From positions 372,001 to 436,000 of the forward strand of contig NZ_PHRF01000095.1 of the NCBI RefSeq assembly GCF_004151105.1: a stretch of 64,000 nt of DNA, read 5' to 3'. The notes under the pieces were generated by a model. It searched no databases, was not told the origin of the DNA, and was given only the letters and a program-made list of their open reading frames with translations. Source of the stretch: Streptomyces sp. L-9-10. GTDB taxonomy: Bacteria; Actinomycetota; Actinomycetes; Streptomycetales; Streptomycetaceae. The first letter of the stretch is position 1; every line of letters starts with the position of its first letter. Shown in pieces: positions 57,797 to 64,000 of this stretch. Position numbers and translations under genes: made by a program.

Positions 57797-59257
57797 CTAC
57801 TCGACGCGGCGCAGGGCGTCCGCGGGCCGCAGCCGGGAGGCCCGCCAGCCGCCGAAGCCACCGGCGATCAGACCGCCCGCGACCGCCAGCCCCACGGCGA
57901 TACCGATGGTCGAGACGGAAACGGGCGCGGTCAGGGCGATGTCGAGCGCCTTGGACGCGGTCTGCCGCACAGGGCCGCCCCCGCCCCCGGGACCGCCGCC
58001 GGCGAAACCGCCGCCCCCTCCGCCGCCCGCGGCGCCGAGCTGCGCCGTCAGGGTCGGGCTGATGGCGGTGACGAGATAGGCGCCGCCGAGACCGAGGGCG
58101 ATGCCGAGCACCCCGCCGAGCAGTCCGTTGACGAGCGCCTCGCCGACCACCTGGCGGGTGACCCGGCCGCTCTTCCAGCCGAGCGCCTTGAGCGTGCCGA
58201 ACTCCCGTACCCGGCGGCTGACGGCCGAGGAGGTGAGCAGCCCCGCCACCAGGAAGGCCGCGATCAGCACGGCGACGGAGAGCCACCTGCCGACCGTCGT
58301 GGCGAGGTCGGAGGCGGTGGACAGGGAGCCGGACACGGTGCCGGCGAGATCGGCGGAGGTGGTGACCGTCGTGTCCGGGATGTTCTTCTGGATGGCGGAC
58401 TTGACGCTGTCGATCTGCTGCGAGTCGGCGGCCTTGACGTAGACCGTGGTGACCTTGTCCTTGGAGTCGGCCAGGGTCTGGGCCTTCTTCAGCGGGATGT
58501 ACAGGTTGGCGGCGGAGTCCCCGCTGTCCGCGGTGGCGACGCCGACGATGGAGAACTTCGTACCGGAGATGGTGACGGTCTTGCCGACCGCGAGGCTCTT
58601 CTCCTTGGCGTACGCGCTGTCGACGACCGCGACCGCCGTGTCCGTCTCGGTGCTCTTGAACGTACGGCCCGCGGTGATCTTGGACGAGGTCAGCGGGCCG
58701 AGCGCGGGCGCGGCGACATCGGTACCGAACACCGAGTAGGAGTCGACGTCGAACGCGGCGCCGCCGCCCCGGACCTGTCCGCCGCCGGAGCCGCCCGCTC
58801 CGCCCTGGCCTGTCCGGCCACCGCCCTGCGGCGGGGCGATCTCGCCGGGCTTGAACTCCCCGTTGACCTTGAGCACGGTCAGGCTGAGCCCGCCGACGGC
58901 CTCGTCCACCCCGTTCTGGCCGCCGACCTCGGTGACGGTCGAGGAGGCCAGGGTCTGGAAGCCCTGCACCATCACCCGGTCACTGCTCTGTTCGGCGCCG
59001 GTGTCGCCGTCGGCGTCGAACTCGAAGCGCCGCCGGCTGGTGTCGCCCTCGCCGGGCGGGGCCGCGGCCTTGGTGACGGTCATGTCGGTGCCGAGCCCGT
59101 ACAGCGATTGCAGGACCTTGTCCTGGGCCTGGCTCATGCCCGAGGAGACGGAGCTGACGACGATCACCAGTGCGATGCCCAGGGCGAGCCCCGAGGCGAC
59201 GACGAGCGCCGCCTTTCTGCGACGGCGCAGCTCGCGCCTGAGGTAGGTGAAGAACAT
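57797..59257 (-). CDS. FtsX/MacB-type ABC permease
   Basis: 486 residues. One N-terminal helix, a large outer domain (about 45-310) with Gly-rich loops (PPQGGGRTGQGGAGGSGGGQ), and three C-terminal helices with the LKALGWKSGRVTRQVVGEAL cytoplasmic loop typical of FtsX proteins. A second Gly/Pro run (AAGGGGGGGFAGGGPGGGGG) sits in the last outer loop. Upstream TTAACT and TAGCTT, 19 bp apart, are a possible leaderless promoter. Confidence 0.9.
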   Translation of the reverse strand: MFFTYLRRELRRRRKAALVVASGLALGIALVIVVSSVSSGMSQAQDKVLQSLYGLGTDMTVTKAAAPPGEGDTSRRRFEFDADGDTGAEQSSDRVMVQGFQTLASSTVTEVGGQNGVDEAVGGLSLTVLKVNGEFKPGEIAPPQGGGRTGQGGAGGSGGGQVRGGGAAFDVDSYSVFGTDVAAPALGPLTSSKITAGRTFKSTETDTAVAVVDSAYAKEKSLAVGKTVTISGTKFSIVGVATADSGDSAANLYIPLKKAQTLADSKDKVTTVYVKAADSQQIDSVKSAIQKNIPDTTVTTSADLAGTVSGSLSTASDLATTVGRWLSVAVLIAAFLVAGLLTSSAVSRRVREFGTLKALGWKSGRVTRQVVGEALVNGLLGGVLGIALGLGGAYLVTAISPTLTAQLGAAGGGGGGGFAGGGPGGGGGPVRQTASKALDIALTAPVSVSTIGIAVGLAVAGGLIAGGFGGWRASRLRPADALRRVE

Positions 59258-59323
59258 GCGCCGAAGCTAGGTGCCCGGTGTGATGAAGAGTTAAGGGCCG
59301 GGTGAGAGCGGGATGAGAACGCG

Positions 59324-59360
59324 AACGGCGGCGGCACCTCGATGAGGTACCGCCGCCGTT
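59324..59360 (-). terminator. Strong terminator of the L,D-transpeptidase gene
   Basis: A 17-bp stem (59324-59340 with 59344-59360) with a 3-nt loop. Its one imperfect position is a G-U pair only on the minus strand, so it ends the leftward transcript. Confidence 0.8.
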
Positions 59361-59423
59361 CACCCGCGGACTCGGACCGGCCGGGCGAGTCGGTTCGGGT
59401 CGGGGCCTGCCGACCCGCGTCGA

Positions 59424-60668
59424 TCAGGCGGCCGAACCGGCCTGCCAGTCGGACCAGTTCATGTTCCAGCCGTTGAGGCCGTTGTCCGGGGCGATGGTCT
59501 TGTCGGCGGAGTTCTTGACGACGACCACGTCACCGATGAGCGAGTTGTCGTAGAACCAGGCGGCCGGCTGATTGGGGTCGCCGGCGCCCTTCACGTCCTT
59601 CAGGCCCACGCAGCCGTGGCTGGTGTTGACGTTGCCGAACGCGTTGCCGCCCCAGTAGCTGCCGTGGATGAAGGTCCCGGACGTGGACAGCCGCATGGCG
59701 TGCGGGACGTCCTTGATGTCGTACTCGCCCTTGCCGTCGTCGTCCGTGAAGCCGACCGTGGCACCGTTCATCCGGGTCTCCTTGAACTTCTCGGAGATCA
59801 CCATCTGGCCGTTGTAGGTCGTGTTCTCGGGCGAGCCTGCCGAGATCGGGATGGTCTTGAGCGTCTTGCCGTCGCGCACGACGGTCATCGTCTTGCTCTT
59901 GACGTCGACCGTGCTGACCTGGCTGCGGCCGATCTGGAAGGTGACCGTCTTCTGCTGGACGCCGAAGACGCCGTCGGCGCCCTCGATCCCGTCCAGGTTC
60001 AGCTTGAGGGTGACCGTGGAGCCGCCCGTCCAGTACTGCTCGGGGCGGAAGTCGAGGCGCTGCTGGTTGAACCAGTGGCCGACGACCTGCTGGCCGCTGC
60101 TCGACGTGACGGTGATGCCGTCCTGGACGGCCTTCTTGTCGGTGATCGCCTTGTCGAAGTTGATCGAGACCGGCATACCGACGCCGACCGTGGAACCGTC
60201 CTCGGGGGTGAAGTTCCCGATGAAGCTGTTGCTCGGCGAGACGGTGGTGAAGGAGGAGTTCTCATGGGCCTCGCGGCCCTTGGCGTCCTTCGCCGTCGCG
60301 GTGATCTTGTACGAGGTGGAGCGCTCCAGCTGCGCGTCCGGCTTCCAGCTCTTGGCGTCGGCGGCCAGGGTGCCCTTGACGGCGGTGCCGTCCGCGGTGG
60401 TCATGGTCACGCTGGTGAGGGTGCCCTTGGTGACGGTGACCTTGGCGTCGTTGTTGATGCCCACATTCGTCGCGCCGTTCTTGGGCGCGATGGATATCTG
60501 GGCCTGCGAGGTCTCCTTGGCGGCCACCTCGTCCGCCTTGGCCTGAGCCGACGCCCCGCTGTCCGAGGGGGCCTTGTCCGTCCCCTCGCTACAGGCCGAA
60601 AGCACCAGTAGGCCGCCGAGCACCGCGGACGCGGCCGCGAGGCCCTTGCGCCGCTTGCTGTCCCTCAT
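59424..60668 (-). CDS. L,D-transpeptidase lipoprotein with Ig-like domains
   Basis: 414 residues. Lipoprotein signal with Cys26 (LVLSACS). Two bacterial Ig-like domains (about 50-255) precede a YkuD domain with the HGSYWGGNAFG and SHGCVGL motifs; catalytic Cys353. It forms 3-3 peptidoglycan cross-links, the main type in Streptomyces. The ATG at 60668 follows GGAGAAG; an upstream ATG pair at 60683/60686 is less likely. A perfect 7-bp dyad (CACATCC/GGATGTG, 60742-60760) lies in the 5' region. Confidence 0.93.
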   Translation of the reverse strand: MRDSKRRKGLAAASAVLGGLLVLSACSEGTDKAPSDSGASAQAKADEVAAKETSQAQISIAPKNGATNVGINNDAKVTVTKGTLTSVTMTTADGTAVKGTLAADAKSWKPDAQLERSTSYKITATAKDAKGREAHENSSFTTVSPSNSFIGNFTPEDGSTVGVGMPVSINFDKAITDKKAVQDGITVTSSSGQQVVGHWFNQQRLDFRPEQYWTGGSTVTLKLNLDGIEGADGVFGVQQKTVTFQIGRSQVSTVDVKSKTMTVVRDGKTLKTIPISAGSPENTTYNGQMVISEKFKETRMNGATVGFTDDDGKGEYDIKDVPHAMRLSTSGTFIHGSYWGGNAFGNVNTSHGCVGLKDVKGAGDPNQPAAWFYDNSLIGDVVVVKNSADKTIAPDNGLNGWNMNWSDWQAGSAA

Positions 60669-60791
60669 CACACGCTTCTCCATCATCGCCGCTTGCCCTG
60701 CCGATAACACTTAAGAACACCTGTACCGGTTCGTCCGGTTCCACATCCGCCGAGGATGTGGTGAACGCCACTCGCCCCGGGGAAATGCGCG

Positions 60792-60835
60792 AGCCCCGGC
60801 CCGTCGGTTAGGGCGGACCGGGGCTTACCAGAGTG
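60792..60835 (-). terminator. Hairpin terminator
   Basis: AGCCCCGG (60792-60799) pairs with CCGGGGCT (60828-60835), 14 nt past the stop of the acidic protein gene that reads leftwards. Confidence 0.6.
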
Positions 60836-60848
60836 ACACGCCTCCGGT

Positions 60849-61214
60849 CTACATCCGACCAGCTCCGACCTCACCCTCGACCCCGGCCTCTTCGCCGTCG
60901 TCCTCGTCGTCCTCGTCGAGGGCCCACTCGACCGCGTCGGGGTCGTAGTCGATCAGTTCGCTGGTCCAGGAGGCCTGGGCCAGCTCGATCCCCGGGACCT
61001 CCTTGACGAGGTCGAAGGGCTCCACCAGATACGCGAGGGCCTCCGCCTCATCTTCCCGGACCGCGGACCGGGCATGCGCCCGCTCGTCGTCCGGCATGGA
61101 CTCGTCCGCGCCGATGCGGTCGAGGGCGGCGGCGCTCAGTCGCTGAGGGTCATCGACCTCCAGCACCAATTCCACCTGTACCCGAACATACCGTGATGTC
61201 TCAGAATCGCTCAT
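60849..61214 (-). CDS. Small acidic conserved protein
   Basis: 121 residues, strongly acidic, with an N-terminal strand (SRYVRVQVELVLEVDD), central helices and a C-terminal Asp/Glu run (WALDEDDEDDGEEAGVEGE). No known domain recognised. The only ATG is at 61214. Divergent from the LAXTG gene. Confidence 0.82.
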   Translation of the reverse strand: MSDSETSRYVRVQVELVLEVDDPQRLSAAALDRIGADESMPDDERAHARSAVREDEAEALAYLVEPFDLVKEVPGIELAQASWTSELIDYDPDAVEWALDEDDEDDGEEAGVEGEVGAGRM

Positions 61215-61321
61215 ACGACGGAGGGTAAGCTCCCGACCCCACGACTTTCCCGCGACCCGCTGCTATCACTAACATCACCGCACCCAGCCAATTCGGCGTT
61301 GTCACAAGGGGGATCGATCAC

Positions 61322-61609
61322 GTGTCCGTCGCGCGCCGACCGCTCCTGACAGCTACCGCCGCCGGCACCCTGCTCTGCGCCCTGTGGTTCGTGCCCTCAG
61401 CGAAGGCCACCGAGGAGCAGAACGGTCCGCGGGAGCAGTCAGCCTCATCCGCTCAGGGCCTCACCGCCGGGGAATCCGAGCCACTGACCCTCGCCGACAC
61501 GGGCGGCGTGGACACCACGCCGTATCTGGTCGGCGGGAGCCTCTGTCTCGGCATCGGCGCGGGGTTCGTCGCGTACTCCATCCGCAGAAGTGTCCGCGCG
61601 TCGCTCTGA
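61322..61609 (+). CDS. Sortase-anchored small surface protein (LAXTG, class E)
   Basis: 95 residues. A signal peptide (cleavage near 29) leaves a short polar stretch, then LADTG at 57-61, a membrane helix (about 67-85) and an Arg-containing tail. LAXTG is the target of class E sortases in Streptomyces, the enzymes that anchor chaplins. The mature protein is only about 30 residues, so it resembles a spacer or ligand peptide. GTG at 61322 follows AAGGGGGAT. Confidence 0.82.
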   Translation: MSVARRPLLTATAAGTLLCALWFVPSAKATEEQNGPREQSASSAQGLTAGESEPLTLADTGGVDTTPYLVGGSLCLGIGAGFVAYSIRRSVRASL

Positions 61610-61621
61610 GACGCGCACGTA

Positions 61622-61659
61622 CGGAGGGGCCGCCGGGCCGTGACCGGGCGGCCCCTCCG
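61622..61659. terminator. Bidirectional terminator
   Basis: A perfect 13-bp stem (61622-61634 with 61647-61659) lies between the convergent LAXTG and hutH genes. Confidence 0.85.
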
Positions 61660-61664
61660 GCGTC

Positions 61665-63212
61665 TCAGGCCAGCGGCCCGGTCACCGGCTCGACCGCGGC
61701 GACGAGCCCGCCCCCGCGCACGAACGCGTCGGCCCCGGCCAGATCGGGCGCGAGGAAGCGGTCGGGCCCCGGCCCCTGGACGCCCGCGGCGCGCAGGCCG
61801 TCGATGGCCGCCTGGGAGGCGGGCGCGGGCGTCAGGCCCGTACGCAGCTCGATCGCGCGCGTCGCGGCGTACAGCTCGACGGCGATCACGCGGGCCAGGT
61901 TGTCGACGGCGGTACGGAGCTTGCGCGCGGCCGACCAGCCCATGGAGACATGGTCCTCCTGCATCGCGGAAGACGGGATCGAGTCGACCGAGGCCGGCAC
62001 CGCGAGCCGCTTCATCTCACTGACCAGGGCGGCCTGGGTGTACTGGGCGATCATCAGCCCCGAGTCGACCCCCGCGTCATCGGCGAGGAAGGGCGGCAGG
62101 CCGTGCGAGCGGTTCTTGTCCAGCAGCCGGTCCGTACGGCGCTCCGCGATGGAAGCGAGGTCGGCGGCGGCGATCGCCAGGAAGTCCAGCACATACGCCA
62201 CCGGGGCGCCGTGGAAGTTGCCGTTGGACTCCACCCGGCCGTCCGGGAGAACGACGGGGTTGTCGACCGCCGACGCCAGCTCCCGGTCGGCCACGACGCT
62301 CGCGTACGCCAGCGTGTCCCGGCCCGCGCCGGCGACCTGCGGGGCACAGCGCACGGAATAGGCGTCCTGGACCCGGGGAGCCGCGTCCTGCTGGAAGTGA
62401 CCCGTCAGCCCGGACCCCGCGAGCACCCGCAGCATATTGGCGGCGCTGGCGCCCTGGCCCGGGTGCGGGCGGATGGCGTGCAGCTCGGGGGCGAGGACCT
62501 TGGCGGTACCGAGAAGGGCCTCCAGGCTCAGCGCGGCGGTGATGTCGGCGGAGGTGTAGAGCCGCCGCAGATCGGCGATCGCCATGACCAGCATGCCGAG
62601 CATGCCGTCGGTCCCGTTGAGCAGGGCGAGCCCTTCCTTCTCCCGCAGCTCCACCGGCTCGATCCCGTGCGCGGCGAGCAGCTCCCCCGCGGGCCGTACG
62701 ACACCGTCGGGGCCCTCCGCGTCGCCCTCGCCCATCAAGGTCAGCGCGCAGTGGGAGAGCGGCGCGAGGTCCCCGGAGCAGCCGAGCGAGCCGAACTCGT
62801 GCACCACCGGCGTGATCCCCGCGTTCAGCACGTCGGCCATGGCCTGCGCCACGAGCGGGCGCACGCCGGTGCGCCCGGAGGCCACGGTCTTGAGCCGCAG
62901 GAACATCAGCGCCCGCACGACGTCCCGCTCGACGAGGGGCCCCATCCCGGCGGCGTGCGACCGGACGATATTGCGCTGGAGCTGGGCCCGGAGCTCCGGA
63001 CTGATCCACCGGGTGGCGAGCGCCCCGAACCCGGTGGACACCCCGTACACCGGCTCGGGCTTGGCGGCCAGCGCGTCCACGACCTCGCGCGCGACGGCGA
63101 GCGCGTCCAGGGCCTCACCGGAAAGCTCAACCCGGGCGCGGCCCCTGGCCACGGCGACCACATCCTCGGCGATCGTCCCGGACGTCCCCAACACCACAGT
63201 GTGCATATCCAT
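61665..63212 (-). CDS. hutH: Histidine ammonia-lyase
   Basis: 515 residues. The MIO-forming tripeptide is Cys145-Ser146-Gly147 in GSLGCSGDLAPLSH; the first position is Cys instead of the common Ala, as I recall for Streptomyces enzymes. VYGVSTGFG and the NGNFHGAPVAY and SHGLPPFLADD stretches complete the active site. It converts histidine to trans-urocanate and ammonia, the first step of histidine use. The ATG at 63212 gives the family N-terminus MDMHTVVLG and lies 7 nt after a -10 box. Confidence 0.96.
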   Translation of the reverse strand: MDMHTVVLGTSGTIAEDVVAVARGRARVELSGEALDALAVAREVVDALAAKPEPVYGVSTGFGALATRWISPELRAQLQRNIVRSHAAGMGPLVERDVVRALMFLRLKTVASGRTGVRPLVAQAMADVLNAGITPVVHEFGSLGCSGDLAPLSHCALTLMGEGDAEGPDGVVRPAGELLAAHGIEPVELREKEGLALLNGTDGMLGMLVMAIADLRRLYTSADITAALSLEALLGTAKVLAPELHAIRPHPGQGASAANMLRVLAGSGLTGHFQQDAAPRVQDAYSVRCAPQVAGAGRDTLAYASVVADRELASAVDNPVVLPDGRVESNGNFHGAPVAYVLDFLAIAAADLASIAERRTDRLLDKNRSHGLPPFLADDAGVDSGLMIAQYTQAALVSEMKRLAVPASVDSIPSSAMQEDHVSMGWSAARKLRTAVDNLARVIAVELYAATRAIELRTGLTPAPASQAAIDGLRAAGVQGPGPDRFLAPDLAGADAFVRGGGLVAAVEPVTGPLA

Positions 63213-63219
63213 ATTCAGG

Positions 63220-63248
63220 AGCGTACGGACTGAATCGCAGAGTGTCAC
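63220..63248 (-). promoter_or_regulatory. Leaderless hutH promoter
   Basis: Read on the minus strand: GTGACA (63248-63243), exactly 17 bp, TACGCT (63225-63220), then 7 nt to the ATG at 63212. Confidence 0.68.
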
Positions 63249-63256
63249 TAGTCGGC

Positions 63257-63779
63257 GGTACGCCTCCGGCGGGGGTTGCGGTGTGCGCCTGCGGCGCGGG
63301 GGCCGGTGGGTGGTGCCGGGGGCCGGGGTCTCCGGAGGTACATGTCCGGACGGCATGATTTACGGCGCGACTCCGGCCGGTCGATGGTTCGGGCGTCCGT
63401 GCGCCACACATCACGCTTCAGTGTCCGGACACGCACCTCCTCCGCCCCCGACCCCCTTCCCGCCGGTGGTCGCCTGCACCCGCCGCCCTGGTGGGGGTAT
63501 GGGGGCGGGAGGATGCCGTCGTCTCCCCCACCCGCCCCCGCGCACGGACGCGCCAGTCCGTGACGGGCGGTGAAGGGGGGCGCGCAGGGGGCGTGTCCGG
63601 GACGTAGAGCGTGATGTGTGGCGCACGACCGCCCGTGTCCTGACTGTGGCCGGGGTCGCGCCGTAAATCATGCAGTCCCGGACGCGAGCCCCGGAGCGCC
63701 TCCCGGCAACAACCCGCAGACCGACCACCGGCCCCAGCCGAAACGCACCCGTACCCGCGCTCCCCGCCGGAGGCGTACC
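63257..63779. repeat. Nested inverted repeat in a non-coding region
   Basis: Outer arms: GGTACGCCTCCGGCGGGG at 63257-63274 and its exact complement at 63762-63779. Inner arms: 63344-63434 and 63591-63683, about 92 bp, with identical blocks GCATGATTTACGGCGCGAC and CGTGCGCCACACATCACGCT. The loop (63435-63590) is GC-rich. Open frames here have no coding character, and no gene is seen between 63213 and 63851. The structure could be a MITE-like element or two opposed copies of a regulatory repeat. Confidence 0.85.
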
Positions 63780-63826
63780 GCGCCACCCGGCAACAACCCG
63801 CACACAACCACCGGCCCCAGCCAAAG
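63702..63826. repeat. Direct repeat with 84-bp period
   Basis: Copies start at 63702 and 63786. They share CCCGGCAACAACCCGCA and then ACCACCGGCCCCAGCC. They flank the right outer arm of the inverted repeat. Confidence 0.75.
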
Positions 63827-63851
63827 ACAACCGACCCCCCGGACCCGTCGA

Positions 63852-64000
63852 CTACGTCGACCCTGGCGCGTCGCGGAAGCGCCGTCTCTCCCCCCGCTCC
63901 GGCGCCGGCGCGTCCGCCAGTCTCAGTACCGCCCCGTCCCGCCCCGCCACCACCGGCCCGCCCTCCCGCCCCGCCACCACCGGCCCGCCCTCCCGCGCCG
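63852..64000 (-). CDS. C-terminal end of a gene running out of the window
   Basis: Read leftwards from the edge, one frame stays open for 48 codons to a TAG at 63854-63852, with strong G/C bias at third positions. It encodes two GGPVVAGRE-type repeats, then DGAVLRLADAPAPERGERRR and a short tail. The product cannot be named from this piece. Confidence 0.6.
   Translation of the reverse strand, partial: AREGGPVVAGREGGPVVAGRDGAVLRLADAPAPERGERRRFRDAPGST

Noticed and set aside
63249..63851. Short open frames in the repeat region, both strands
   Set aside because: They come from opposed copies of the same repeat, lack ribosome sites and have no coding bias.
1..64000. tRNA, rRNA and insertion-sequence genes
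   Set aside because: I looked on both strands for acceptor-stem/CCA-type cloverleafs, rRNA conserved blocks and transposase motifs and found none that held up by eye.

Overview
The window is high-GC actinobacterial chromosome, almost certainly Streptomyces. Third codon positions are strongly G/C, neighbouring genes are coupled by ATGA/GTGA stop-start overlaps, and GTG and TTG starts are common. The gene content is that of the Streptomyces core: GTP-dependent PEP carboxykinase, mycothiol S-conjugate amidase (mca), greA, catabolic threonine dehydratase, cystathionine gamma-synthase, msrA, an L,D-transpeptidase lipoprotein, a LAXTG sortase substrate and hutH. From memory, this order resembles the core chromosome of S. 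coelicolor. I saw no transposase, phage gene, rRNA, tRNA or CRISPR array. The sequence carries about 52 protein genes, two decayed genes and one leader peptide.

Layout. 1-1 kb: partial PIN toxin, its antitoxin and a DoxX protein. 1.2-3.8 kb: HAD hydrolase, aminotransferase and a small conserved protein. 3.9-8.6 kb: an operon of two solute-binding-type proteins (one fused to a vWA domain) around a TelA-family gene, ending in a small XpaC-like membrane protein. 8.6-12.2 kb: pckG, trhA and a TetR regulator. 12.2-18.2 kb: a four-gene, leaderless, translationally coupled operon ending in a TPR protein and a CHAT (caspase-like) protease; two of its proteins are unrecognised. 18.3-23.4 kb: a convergent five-gene operon holding a cupin, two paralogous Toprim-like proteins, a membrane protein with an acidic Gly/Asp/Trp tail and an asparagine-synthetase homologue lacking the catalytic Cys2. 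These two facing operons are the best candidates for undescribed systems.

23.7-30.5 kb: a coupled operon of three glycosyltransferases and a secreted radical-copper oxidase, probably making and modifying a surface glycan. 30.6-36.1 kb: a DUF255 thioredoxin-like protein and a large NB-ARC/TPR STAND ATPase. 36.1-44.8 kb: core metabolism and stress genes (mca, greA, ilvA, MarR, sigma-like, metB, msrA). 44.8-46.6 kb: a small defence island with a decayed HigBA-like pair, a PH-domain protein and a phosphorothioate-type McrA-like HNH endonuclease. 47.6-52.3 kb: an ECF sigma / zinc anti-sigma / ABC exporter operon with a clear ECF promoter and a leaderless start. 52.5-56.9 kb: a secreted ParB/Srx-fold protein, an ABC-F gene preceded by an eight-residue leader peptide and attenuator-like pairing, and a double-GNAT protein. 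57-61.6 kb: MacB-type ABC pair, L,D-transpeptidase, an acidic protein and a LAXTG surface protein. 61.7-64 kb: hutH, then about 600 bp of non-coding sequence built of inverted and direct repeats, then the C-terminal end of a further gene.

Two patterns recur. Many genes have a -10 hexamer 6-8 nt before the start codon and are probably leaderless. Short tandem repeats of 6-20 bp often begin at or just after stop codons.
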